DNA of 64,000 nt, taken from positions 6,944,001-7,008,000 of the forward strand of contig NW_026946363.1 in assembly GCF_035222375.1 (NCBI RefSeq), given 5' to 3'. A program made the translations under genes and the position numbers. Of this stretch, positions 1 through 10,001 are shown piece after piece (positions within the stretch are counted from its first letter, which is position 1; each line of letters starts with the position of its first letter). The DNA comes from Podospora pseudocomata. Lineage: Eukaryota; Ascomycota; Sordariomycetes; Sordariales; Podosporaceae. The notes under the pieces were generated by a model, which had not been told where the DNA came from, did no database searches, and saw only the letters and a program-made list of their open reading frames with translations.

Positions 1-411
1 CGCAAACCCGGTGATATCACCCCCTATTTCACCCTTTGCCCCTTCATTGTTTTGTTTCCCTGGCAGGATGGAATATTCCGGCCACCGCCTCTCAGCAACC
101 AACACCAGAATCACCACCAGCATGACTGTGTCGAGAAGTGATCTGATGGACATGATAGTCTTGCACATCCATCTCCTCTTCTTTCTCGGTTGATTTGACC
201 GGCATTGACATGATGTGCCAACATGTGCATGTTGTCGCCCCTCTGTATCAATAGCCCAAGACTTTTCCTCATGATCGTCGTTCATGAGCGCGGCTCTGGA
301 GTTGTCGCTGCGCGCATTTTGGGATGAAACGTCGAATTCGTCATCGTGGTGGTGGTCGTCGTTGTTGGGGAGATCGGTATAATACCGCGGTGAGGGTAGT
401 GGCTGCATCAT
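1..411 (-). CDS. UstYa-like (DUF3328) protein, N-terminal part
   Basis: An open frame starts at an ATG at 411 and stays open for 137 codons to the window edge, so the gene is truncated by the window and not broken. Seen: a charged, His/Asp-rich cytoplasmic N-terminus, a basic patch (QPRKKRRW), one membrane segment around residues 97-111 (LLDTVMLVVILVLVA), then the segment GGDITGFA at the very edge. A single N-terminal membrane anchor followed by a GGDITGF-type segment is typical of the fungal DUF3328/UstYa family. That family includes oxidases that cyclise ribosomal peptides, but many members have unknown roles. The diagnostic HxxHC motifs would lie beyond the window. A second ATG directly follows the first. 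Family call is good; function is inference. Confidence 0.72.
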   Translation of the reverse strand, partial: MMQPLPSPRYYTDLPNNDDHHHDDEFDVSSQNARSDNSRAALMNDDHEEKSWAIDTEGRQHAHVGTSCQCRSNQPRKKRRWMCKTIMSIRSLLDTVMLVVILVLVAERRWPEYSILPGKQNNEGAKGEIGGDITGFA

Positions 412-1212
412 GGTTCGTTTTGATGCTGGCAGAAAAGGGGGAGTAGCAGGTGTGGTATCGTCAAAAAGTTCAAGAAATAAGAATTGAGAAAGAATAAAAG
501 AAGCATTCTGCCTTTTGAGGATCTTTCAATCGAGTTGTCGATCAGGGGACCTGTCTCGGTCTGAGAGAGGGGTGGGCCAGCTCGGATGGTTCGTGTGATC
601 TTCCAAACGTGCAGCGTTTCAAAGACCGCCACCTCTAGCCAGACCTTGCCTGCGAGGTCGATTTCATGGTGCACATTTACGCAAAAAGATTCCGTTACCG
701 ATGTGCAGGGACTTGTCGTGATCTTCAAGCTATCCAACCAAATGGGATCGAGAAAGGCGAACGGATGGTGAGGCTTGCGTTTCTCACAGTTGCTTGCGAG
801 GGTTTCTTCGGTAGGGTCGCAATGTTGAGTCAAAAGAGGTTCTGCATCACCGGCTCACCGGTCTACGCAGACTTGTAAGATGTCATTTTATTGTAGTGGT
901 TGAACAAATTGGGAGAGGTCGTCTGTCAGACCTCCCGGTGAAACCGACCGGAGCCGACCGGAGCCCTTGAAGGTCGGCCCTGGGTCGGCCCTAGGCCGGT
1001 CCCTCGGAACAAACCCGGTGGGTAGGTACCACAACGTCGTCGGACCATGAGCCCATGGGGTTCGAAACGAAAATATATCCACTCATTTCTCTTTTACTTA
1101 TCCCAAGTATAATATACTGCAACAATCTTCATCTCATCGGATCCAACAGCTACCAAAACCAAAGCTGCGCTTGTGCGCGGTTACGCGTAGAGGGCCTTCA
1201 GGTAATGCCACC
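412..1212. other. gene-free stretch upstream of the UstYa-like gene
   Basis: This is the upstream region of the leftward UstYa-like gene. No frame looks coding. A GC-rich patch around 930-1020 contains repeated GGTCGG/GACCGG words. Around 873-1123 the sequence has TG...CA-like ends when read leftward, but no target duplication was found. Confidence 0.5.
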
Positions 1213-2562
1213 TCAGATCATCCCCCTCAAAGAGTTGAAGATAAGACCGACTTCATCAAGAAGCGTGTCCTGCTTCTCTACAACTTCAATCATCCCCAGA
1301 TCGGCGTCAACGGTGATCGTGAAACAGGACTCCTCATCGTCTTCAGAGATCTCTTCCCGCGCAGCAAGGTACTGTGTAACCAATGGCAGCGCCACCTCGC
1401 TGTCAACGGTGTTGATGATGCTGGGTGCGCCCAGTTGCTCATCATAGCCTTGCGATGCCAGCGCCTTGCAAACAGAGTAGCTGAAGGGAATATGCAGCTT
1501 GATGTTTCCGACAGGGCGGTAGAGCTTCAGGTCGTCGCACAGCTTGACTGGGCGGGCCAGCTTCCGTCCCAAACATTCCATTTCCTTTCATGCCACGGCT
1601 GCTTGCTCGGTAGGTGAAAAGGTGAGGAAGGGTATCACCGATGTGATGCGGCCAGTCAAGGGTGCCTGCGTGATGCTGTTAAACTACATGAGCTTCAAAC
1701 CTGACGAGGGAGCAACCCACACCAAACTTCCCGATAGCTTCTTTCTTGATCATGGCCGACAGCTCCTTCCCGATCGCTCTCGCCTGATGTGATGCCCTCT
1801 TGTCAAGGCCATGAAGATCTCCACCAGCGACTGGCACGCCTGGGTTTGGCCCACAAGGAAGTAATGGACCCCCAACAGCCCGGTGGCCGAATGCTTCTTT
1901 GCGATAGCTTGATTGGCGCCAGAGAGCGGCTCGGTTATTGAGGCCCGGTGCAGAGCGTATCGCAGAGTGAAGCAAGAGTTCAACGCGTCCGTGAGCAATC
2001 GGCGAACAGGACCCAAGACCCATCCAGTCTTGGCCTGCTTGAAGACTGCAAGCTCAGCATCGGAAGGGCCGGCCTCGGGAAGGTCTTGGTCGATGGGCAA
2101 ATAAAATGGTGGAGGGACAGAGTCGATAGATGCTCCAAGACTCAGAAGGGTGACCACCATCACAGGCTCATCGGCCTTGGGGGACAAACAGCGAACCATA
2201 GCGTAGACCAACAACGAAACTTCTCGGTACTCGGTGTTGACCTCTCCACCGTAAGACGCCCACATTCTGATCATCTCGGCACTGCCACTCTCGACAACGA
2301 AGAAAAATGCAGGAATGTCATCGACGGTCCCGCAGATCTCATGCTTGAGCTTCAGCGATTGGAGTTCCGTCTGGTGAGGGCTCAAGAGCGATCGAATTCT
2401 GTCGCAAGTGTCTCCTCTTTGGATGGCGACGACGATATCTCGAAGGTTGAACACGCCACTAGTGCTGTTGTACCAGTACGAAAATGAAGCATAGTCTTCG
2501 TCCTTGTCTGATGCGCACTTTTCGACCCGAGGAAGGATGAGTGCCGAGTCCCACTGTTGCAT
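1213..2562 (-). pseudogene. decayed ankyrin/AAA-type protein gene
   Basis: Two leftward open segments appear to be parts of one gene. The upstream part (ATG at 2562, MQQWDSA) encodes ankyrin-like helices such as GSAEMIRMWASYGGEVN. The downstream part (1581-1213) ends in a fold resembling the C-terminal domain of fungal ankyrin-ClpB-like ATPases (LGAPSIINTVDSEVALPLV; EEISEDDEESCFTITVDAD). Between them, around 1680-1800, another frame carries KELSAMIKKEAIGKFGV. No Walker A or Walker B motif is present, the connecting region changes frame, and there is a stop after FEAHVV. I infer a host gene that lost its ATPase core. It could also be a short spliced gene, since introns could join some pieces, but the missing nucleotide-binding motifs argue against function. 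Confidence 0.55.
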
Positions 2563-3370
2563 TTTGGAAGCAGTAGACTTGGTGTTTTTCTTCACTGTGA
2601 GGAAGAGCCAAAAACGTGAGAATGACGGTGGTCTGCGGTCTGGGGTTGTGATGTCTAAAACTGCGAGGAAATTCCTGTGTTCTATCAAGAATGTGCTGAG
2701 CAAAGCTTTGAATTTTTCAATAACTCAACTCGACGAGCAACGAAAGATTCCCTCTTTCGCTTTCAAGCTATCTGCCTCCATTGTATGCAGGGTGCCTCGA
2801 GAAGATGTTATCGGCCGGTCATTGCATTGTTTATCCATCTGTTCGCCTTGCGATGTTGACTGGAAAGAGATGCACCGCCCGTTTGTTTAGTATTGCCCAT
2901 TGGGCATGAGAACAGAACCATCGTGAGACATTCCTGTGTTTGCCTGCAGCCACAGGATTCCAGATACATGGAAGTGAGTTATGGTAGGCGGGTTCCCGGA
3001 AGTAGTGGCAGGCCTCACTGCATCTGGGACTGTGGGCCTCACTTGGGCAGCCAATGGCAACAGCTGTGTGTCGGTGCGGCGGGGATCACTGAAATGAATG
3101 GAGGAGGGAGTGTTCTGGGTGCACAGGATGTCTGGCAGGTGGGGGGGAGCAAACATGGGAAAACGAGATGTCGTTGAAATTCAGTTTAGCCCCTTTTTTG
3201 TCAGCAGGAGATCGCTGCTGAGGCACGAGCCAGAACTGCAAGCTTCCAGCACGTTTTGAGGAGCTCAATTACTGAATAAAACAACATTCTAGGTAATTGG
3301 TGATAATAATCAGTAACAGACCAGACAATTGACTGTCTCTTTTGGTGGCTTAATCCACGACGATGTCTTG
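2563..3370. other. gene-free stretch between two decayed genes
   Basis: I see no supported gene in this interval. Short open frames on both strands have no recognisable motif and no start context. Confidence 0.5.
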
Positions 3371-4199
3371 GTTGTAAAAGAGAAGCAGTCGTCAACAGAT
3401 CCTGACTCAAGTCCGCGACCTATGGAATCGTTACGGTCTCGGCTCTCGAACGAAATTCAGTACCAAAGTGGAGGACATGTACCAGGATAAGAAAGGGAGA
3501 TGGATCATTCTCCGAAATCCAATCTGCAACATGCTGCTGACGCTGAACATCTTTGGGCAGGAGTTTACCAACACGCCGATGGTGAACTCGGACTTTATGG
3601 AGAAGCTGAGGTCGAATAAGGCGGAGTGGGTGAGGTGTGATATTGAGCAGTTTACCGAAAAAAGGGGGTGAAGGTTAATCGGGGAAAAAAAAGGGTGTCG
3701 AGCCTGGTGGTCAAGGCAAGCAGGATATCATCGAGGGCGATATTGTTGCGATGGCAACAGGGTTTGGGAGACCACAGCTTGTCGGCTTTTCCTGCCAGGC
3801 TCATGCTTCCAAAAGCCCTATGGCCCCGCCCAACTGGTATCTCCAGACATTCCCACCCAACCATCCCAGCATATACATCAACTGCACGTACATGAACGCG
3901 ATTGAGAAGGTCGGCTATTGGCACATCGCCATCTACACGGGGATTCTGCTCGAGTTTCTGGTGGATCCGTTGACCAGACCGAGTCCGTTCTGGATGAAGC
4001 GTTGGATCGACATGACGAGACTACGCAAGGCTGCATCCCCAGCTGGGCCGTTCGAGTTCTTTACTTATCTCGAGCTTGTCTGGTAGCTCGTCTTTTGCGT
4101 GGCGTTCAATCCCTTCCGCTGGAAGTGGGCATTGTTCGTGTTCTTTCGCCTTGGCTATGCACTTCCAGCATGGGTGGTTCAGACTTGAGGACAGTATAA
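3371..4199 (+). pseudogene. flavin-containing monooxygenase, 3' remnant
   Basis: The C-terminal half of a fungal flavin-containing monooxygenase can be read in order along the + strand but not in one frame. Recognisable blocks are VRDLWNRYGLGSRTKF (from about 3405), NKAEWVRCDIEQFTEK (about 3615-3662), IEGDIVAMATGF (about 3730-3765, the family's ATG-type motif), APPNWYLQTFPP (about 3823) and FWMKRWIDMTR (about 3990). A stop interrupts the LELVW/LVFCVAFNPFRWKW junction at 4084 where the family usually continues with a second Trp, consistent with TGG to TAG. The frame changes near 3668. The FAD and NADPH Rossmann motifs are absent upstream, so the 5' half is gone. Confident as a host-gene relic; substrate unknown. 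Confidence 0.7.
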
Positions 4200-4373
4200 G
4201 AAACAGGATAGGCCAGGGCCCAAGAACAGATCAAGGGCGTGATGCCGGCGTTAGCATTTGAGCCATGTTTTGAGTTGATGAATAGGTACGACGGACACGA
4301 TGCGCAAAATGATCGATGGCTGTTTGAATAGACCTGGGTATAGAGTGTATATTATTGACCAAATAAAATCCCT

Positions 4374-5480
4374 TCACTTCCTGTTTCTTCCGCGGCCCTT
4401 TTCCAGCATCTTCAACTTCTTTTGGTATCTTTCACCCATGTCAGCACCACCACCACCGCCGCCGCCACGCGGGCCATCCACGGTATCGATGCCTCTCTTT
4501 CGGCTCTTTTCCAATAGCGCCTTGGTGCCACCACCGGAGCTCTTGCCGCGCGTCAACTGGCTGATTCTGTCCAGCCCTTCGCTCAACCCTCTCCATTCCT
4601 CGCCACCATAGTTCATCCGACGGCCCTCGGTCAAACCCCTCTTCTTGCGGTCCTTCTTGCTCTCCTTGGGCAGACGGACAAAGTTCCGTTCTTCGTACTC
4701 GCGTCTCTCATCCTCCTTGGCGCGCTCAGAAGCAGTCTTGATCTTGCGACCACCTTGCATAATCGTGGTACCAATACTGGGTTGGGCCATTGGGATAGAT
4801 GACATTTCGTCTTGAATGAACTCGTCGAGGGTGGCCGACTTCATAGGCTTCTCCTTTTTCTCGCGCCTGTCGAACGTGGGCATCGAGGTTGCTGAAATCT
4901 TGGGTGGGCGGTACACTCCGGACTTGTCTCCCTCCTTGCTCGCGTATTTCGCACCAGCCGGGCGAGTGATTGCGGAGAGGTTGGCGCGGGCCTGGTAAGC
5001 GGCAGAAGCGCGAGCGTGGAGTTCATTGACCTCGTCCTCTCCTTCATTGTCGCTGCCAGTTTCCGACTCGGACTCGACATTGGCAGCCGCTGCCTCCTCT
5101 GCCGCCCTTGTACTCCTTTCCGCGTCATCGGCAGCTCGGAGCACCTTGTCAATCTGGTATCTCAGCTTGTCCTCGAGTGGCCGGGCGCCCTTCTCGAGGT
5201 AGAGTCGAAGTTCGACGAGTTTGTTGACTACGAGGTCATCGAGGTTCTGTTCCTCTTCCTGGTCCTTGGTTCCACCATTTCTCGCCTGGCGCAGCTTCAG
5301 AAGAATTAGGAAAACGAGATTCTGGAGGTAGGAGAGGAGCAGCTCGTTCTTCACGTCGAGGAGGGAGATGCCGTCTTTTGGTAGTTCGAAGTTTGTGAGT
5401 TTTGGCGCAGCTTCAAGAGTGGTCGATATCGACTTGGTAAGAGCATCCAGCAATGCTGGAAGGGTTGCTGGTGCCGCCAT
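4374..5480 (-). CDS. LCP5: Sas10/Utp3-family protein LCP5 (neuroguidin-like)
   Basis: A 368-residue intronless protein. LCP5 is a U3 snoRNP-associated factor of the nucleolar small-subunit processome, needed for 18S rRNA maturation. The N-terminal Sas10/Utp3/C1D domain is visible at about residues 7-80 (LLDVKNELLLSYLQNLVFLI). It is followed by an acidic linker (ESETGSDNEGEDEVNE), a KEGDKSGVYRPPKISAT segment typical of the family and a lysine/arginine-rich C-terminus ending KKLKMLEKGRGRNRK. The start MAAPATLPALL at 5480 is preferred: the frame extends 5' but only with residues unlike the family. Its promoter is shared with the divergent EMP70-type gene. Confidence 0.88.
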   Translation of the reverse strand: MAAPATLPALLDALTKSISTTLEAAPKLTNFELPKDGISLLDVKNELLLSYLQNLVFLILLKLRQARNGGTKDQEEEQNLDDLVVNKLVELRLYLEKGARPLEDKLRYQIDKVLRAADDAERSTRAAEEAAAANVESESETGSDNEGEDEVNELHARASAAYQARANLSAITRPAGAKYASKEGDKSGVYRPPKISATSMPTFDRREKKEKPMKSATLDEFIQDEMSSIPMAQPSIGTTIMQGGRKIKTASERAKEDERREYEERNFVRLPKESKKDRKKRGLTEGRRMNYGGEEWRGLSEGLDRISQLTRGKSSGGGTKALLEKSRKRGIDTVDGPRGGGGGGGADMGERYQKKLKMLEKGRGRNRK

Positions 5481-6121
5481 TATTGCTGTGGGAGGCAGTA
5501 GATGGATGGGTGCAGAACAGACGAATTGGATGAACAAAATCTTTTGCGACTCTGAGGCCCCACCTCGAAACTTTTTTGTGGGGCCGCTGTCTCTCTGACC
5601 CCGGTAACAAAGACATAGACGGCTTATCGATTTGCCTTATCTCCATCCGAGGATTCTCCGACTCGCAACTGCCATGCAGTACCAAGACCGACCTGACGAA
5701 CAAGGCAGCCGTTCACGACCACCCCAAGCTGCTGTTGGCCAGCTGTTCTGACTTGTCGGAAGCTTCGAAAGCTGCGACACTATTTTTCTTTTTTTTTCTT
5801 TTTTAGACTTGCCCACCTTTCAATGCCTCCGATGACCCTCCCATGATTTCCCAACTATTCTGCATGAGACATTCTTCGTTATAAGGCTGAACCCGCGGAC
5901 GGGTAGCAGACGGCTCGTTTCCCACTTCCAGTCGCAGTACGTTTGCCAAGTTCACTTTCCCCTGATCGCGAAGCCCAAAACCCACCCAGACTGCCCCAAA
6001 CCTAGCGCTGCACGGTGACAACTTCAGTCCCATACGCCGTTGCTATCAAAACCGGTTGTTTGTTTTCTTTGCTTTTCTATTCCTAACTCGAGCAGCCACA
6101 GATTACACATACGAAACCACA
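5481..6121. promoter_or_regulatory. divergent promoter between LCP5 and EMP70-type gene
   Basis: This 641-bp spacer separates two genes that point away from each other, so it should hold both promoters and 5' UTRs. A T-rich run at about 5780-5806 is the only simple feature noted. No coding frame was supported. Confidence 0.5.
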
Positions 6122-8116
6122 ATGCAACTGCGAAGCCACGCGCCCTCAGGGGCAACGCTCTTGATCTCCTTACTCGCCCTTCCCCAACTCACATCAGCTT
6201 TCTACCTTCCAGGTGTTGCGCCGACCTCATACAAGCAGGATGACGCCGTACCACTCTACGTCAACGCGATTCGACCAGTCGGCGATGCAGATTCAGTATT
6301 ACATTCAGTATTATCATGGGACTACTACCACCCAACATTTCAGTTCTGCGCGCCAGAAGGGGGAGGGCAACCTGTGGGGGAGAGCTTGGGAAGCATCTTG
6401 TTTGGAGACAGAATCAAAACATCGGCCTTCGAGCTCAAGATGAAGCACAACGAAACCTGCAAGAAGCAGTGCGAGGTGACATACGGAAAGAACGCGGCCC
6501 AGTTCATAAACCAGCAGATTCAAGAAGGTGTCAGTCTCAACTGGCTGGTGGATGGGCTTCCGGCAGGCCAGAAGACAATCGATGTCTTGTCCAACACTGA
6601 GTTTACGAACCCCGGTTTCCTGTTGGGCGAGCAGCTAGACGATGGCCGAATCAAGTTCAACAACCACTACGACATCGTTATCGAGTATCACGAGGTCAAC
6701 GGAAACAACGGCCAGTACCGTGTTGTCGGCGTCATTGTCCAGCCCGAGTCGAGGAAGTACACTGGCGAGATCGGCCCGGACACTTGCAACACAGCACCGG
6801 ACATCGTCGAGCTGAGCGAGACAGGCGACACCAAGGTGCGGTTCACCTACAGCGTATACTGGATCGAGTCTACGACTGCTTGGGCCACCAGATGGGACAA
6901 GTACCTCCATGTGTACGACCCCAAGATTCAGTGGTTCTCCCTCATCAACTCGTCTGTTATTGTCATCTTCCTCGTCCTAACTGTCATGTCCGTCTTGGTC
7001 CGGGCTCTGAAGAAGGACATTGCGCGGTACAACCGTTTGGATCAGATCAACCTCGATGACCTGTCTGGAACTTCTGTGCTGGAAGATGGCGTGCAGGAGG
7101 ACTCCGGCTGGAAGCTCGTCCATGGCGACGTCTTCCGCAATCCTTCCCACCCACTCCTCCTCTCCGTATTCTTGGGCAACGGCACCCAGCTCTTCGTCAT
7201 GGCTGGCTTCACCATTGCCTTTGCCCTGCTAGGCTTCCTCTCCCCGTCCAACCGCGGTTCTCTCGGCACCATCATGGTCCTCCTTTACACGGTTTTGGGC
7301 TTTGTCGGTGGCTACACCTCTGCTCGCATGTACAAGTCGCTCCATGGCGAGAAGTGGAAGCTCAACATCATCCTGACTCCTCTCTTGGTGCCTGGGATCG
7401 TCTTCGCCGTCTTCTTTCTGCTCGACCTCTTCCTGTGGGCCGAGGAGTCATCCGGCGCCGTGCCATTTACCACCATGCTCGTGCTCATCTTCATTTGGTT
7501 CCTCATCAGTGTTCCCCTTTCGTTCGCTGGCTCCTGGCTTGCCTTCCGCGCACCCGCGATCGAACCTCCTGTGCGCACCAACCAGATTCCTCGCCAGATC
7601 CCGCCAGTCACCACATATCTCAAGCCCATTCCCAGCATGCTTCTCGTTGGTCTGCTTCCCTTTGGCGCCATCTTCGTGGAGCTTTACTTTATTATGACGT
7701 CGATCTGGTTCAGCCGGATCTACTACATGTTTGGGTTCTTGTTTCTGTGCTACGGCTTGATGATCATCACTTGCGCCGCCGTCACCGTGCTGCTGGTTTA
7801 CTTCTTGCTATGCGCTGAGAACTACAACTGGCAGTGGAGGGCTTTCTTGGCTGCTGGTACAAGCGGTGGGTATATCTTCCTCAACGCCCTCATCTACTGG
7901 GTCACCAAGCTGTCTTTGAGCGGGTTTGCGGGAAGTGTGTTGTACATTGGGTACAGCGCCTTGATTTCCTTTTTGTTCTTCATCCTGACTGGTGAGTTTC
8001 CCTCGGGTACCCCTTTCCACCATCTTCACCAATGCTGACACGATGTAGGCACCATCGGATATTTTGCCAGCTGGCTGTTTGTGCGCAAGATTTACTCTTC
8101 CATCAAGATTGACTAG
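6122..8116 (+). CDS. EMP70: nonaspanin TM9SF (EMP70-type) membrane protein
   Basis: Predicted 645 residues from two exons (6122-7991 and 8049-8116; intron 7992-8048, gtgagt...tgtag). TM9/nonaspanin proteins are Golgi-endosomal multispanning proteins involved in membrane sorting and cell adhesion. Visible parts are a signal peptide (MQLRSHAPSG..LPQLTSAF), the family-defining start FYLPGVAPTSY, a long lumenal domain and nine hydrophobic segments from about residue 275 on. The last exon supplies YFASWLFVRKIYSSIKID, ending in Lys-Ile-Asp, the KxD/E C-terminal Golgi-retention signal known for this family. Without splicing the protein would lose this signal. The upstream in-frame extension from 6056 is judged 5' UTR because the ATG at 6122 directly begins a signal peptide. 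Confidence 0.93.
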
Positions 8117-8584
8117 ACTGGGTTCATACTGGATATCGAAGGGGCGGCAGATAAAGAGTGGAAGACGGTTTAGCGGGCGGCATTATTTGTGTTTTTTTTT
8201 TGTTTTTTTTCGGTGACAATGGAAAGAGAAAAGCAACAGGAGAAATGGAAGAAACGGTTTGGATTTTCCTGCCTCAAGATCATTTTGACTAGCAGTTAGG
8301 TTCTGTTTGTACTACTATTGTTTCTTGTGGGGTGTGTTAGGCCTGGGGGTTGGGGTTGTGGACGGATGAGCAGTTGGCGAAAGACGTTGTTTCAATTGTG
8401 TTGACTTTTTTTGTATCATCACATCATTCAATAACTATTGGGTATCATTTTGTGTTGCCAAAAGGATCTGTCCATACTATTCGGTATCATCTCTCCTCAT
8501 TTGGCTTGACATTCCAAAGTCCAACAGCTGAGCTAGCAAAGCAATTTACAAAAGTCGCAAGGGTATAGTTATGAAATAAGACTT
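8117..8584. other. 3' intergenic region between convergent genes
   Basis: The EMP70-type gene and MED4 converge here, so the interval should hold both 3' UTRs. Long T runs occur at about 8189-8211. No gene seen. Confidence 0.5.
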
Positions 8585-9607
8585 CTAGTCCTCATCCTCG
8601 TCGTCGTCATCCTCATCCAAAAAGGTAAACTGCTTAGGTGCCGCTCTGGCAGGTTGACCACCCGCTTGCCCAGGCGCAAGAACGCTCCCCCTGCGATCCA
8701 TGCTACCCTCCTGTTGCTGCTGCTGCTGTCTGGCCAGCTCGCGCTCCCTCGCCATGCGCTCTCTCTCCTCGCGCATTCTGCGATCTTGCTCCTCCCTCTC
8801 TTGTCTGGCGCGCTCCTCGGCGTCCTTGCGGTCCTGCTCCTCCTGCTTGATGCGCCGCTCCTCCTCTTCTGGGTCGTAGTTCTTGGGGTCGATGCCGCGG
8901 TTGATGAGGTCTTGGTATTGAGCTAGGGCGCCGCTTCGGATGCGATCGATAGTAGGGAAGGTGAAGAAGGGTGCATTTTCGAGCGGGTTGACGGCGGGCT
9001 TGAGGTGGACGGGCAGCTCGGTGGCGCCTGTCTGGGACTGGGAGGGGACTTGGGAGACGAACGAATCTTGAACACCTGGCGCCGGAGTCGAAGCTGCTGT
9101 TCCCTGCCCGCTACCACCACCACCACCGCCACCTATTGAGGTTGCGAAACTGGCATTGGGTCCTGTAGCAGCTTGGTCGTCGGGGGTGGTGGGGGCGGCG
9201 GTTGAGAGATCGACGCCGTTTGTGACGCCTGGTGGGGGGAGGGTGTTGCGACTTATGCGCCGGGCGTAGTCGAGGAGTTGCTGCGTGGTAAAGGGGTATT
9301 TCTCTTCTTTGGCTGGGGAGAACTTGGTCGGGGCGACTGCGACGAGCTCCTTGCGCATTTCCCAGAGGGCGCTGATGGTTTGTTTTGTTTGGGCATCGAG
9401 GGCTTCGGTCTCTTGCTTTAGCTGCTTGATGCGGGCAACGTTTCTTTGGTGAACCTCGAGCTCCTCCAGACCGAGAAAGAGTTCGCGCTCAGCCTTGACG
9501 ACGTCATTGGCGGCCTTCTCGGAGGGCGTGAACTTTGTCATCGAGTCGATGAGCACGGCGAGCGCCTTTTCAACGCGCTCGAAGGAGGCGTCGAGCTTTT
9601 TGTCCAT
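8585..9607 (-). CDS. MED4: Mediator complex subunit 4
   Basis: A 340-residue intronless protein. MED4 is a middle-module subunit of the nuclear Mediator coactivator that links transcription factors to RNA polymerase II. The N-terminal half is a predicted coiled coil (residues about 5-95: KKLDASFERVEKALAVL, VARIKQLKQETEALDAQTKQ) followed by the conserved segment ISALWEMRKELV..APTKFS and QLLDYARRISRNTLPPPG, typical of fungal Med4. The C-terminal half is low complexity: a glycine run, then a charged helix rich in E/R/Q (about 255-315), and an acidic tail DEDDDDEDED. The ATG at 9607 (MDKKLDAS) fits the family; the longer upstream frame is rejected as 5' UTR. Divergent from QCR10. Confidence 0.9.
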   Translation of the reverse strand: MDKKLDASFERVEKALAVLIDSMTKFTPSEKAANDVVKAERELFLGLEELEVHQRNVARIKQLKQETEALDAQTKQTISALWEMRKELVAVAPTKFSPAKEEKYPFTTQQLLDYARRISRNTLPPPGVTNGVDLSTAAPTTPDDQAATGPNASFATSIGGGGGGGSGQGTAASTPAPGVQDSFVSQVPSQSQTGATELPVHLKPAVNPLENAPFFTFPTIDRIRSGALAQYQDLINRGIDPKNYDPEEEERRIKQEEQDRKDAEERARQEREEQDRRMREERERMARERELARQQQQQQEGSMDRRGSVLAPGQAGGQPARAAPKQFTFLDEDDDDEDED

Positions 9608-10001
9608 TGTGATGTTTTTTTGATGGCAGAGATTCGCGAAGAAAGTAGCGATCCGAGGTGCTGAGTCGAAGTCGTGGTATGGAAAGCAGATTGCAAAGAA
9701 ACAGCCACGTCCGGAGATTTTATTTTGGTCTGCAAATGTCACCGAATTCACTTGACCCTTGCGCTGGAGCTTGGTGGGTTGTGTAAGAGCGGCTTACAGC
9801 GGGGATCTTCAAGGGGACAGGTACCCGCACGTGAAAGCTTGGCGCGCTCTGGGCTGAGTTCGTGCCTCAGGCCAACAAGCCGGACCCGGCTGTATCCGGC
9901 AAAGAATCTCGCGCAACACCACCAAATCCAACAGCCGATTCGACCTTGTCTCGACAGCCATTGAAGCACCACCTCGTTCCTTTTTTGCTGCGGTAGTCAA
10001 A
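9608..10001. promoter_or_regulatory. divergent promoter between MED4 and QCR10
   Basis: A 394-bp spacer between two genes transcribed away from each other. No motif stood out clearly enough to annotate. Confidence 0.45.

Noticed and set aside
408-833. 141-residue leftward open frame upstream of the UstYa-like gene
   Set aside because: It overlaps the UstYa-like start in another frame, has no motif, and fits 5' UTR.
873-1123. LTR-like segment with TG...CA-type ends read leftward
   Set aside because: No flanking target duplication and no internal element parts were seen, so the call as a solo LTR is not supported.
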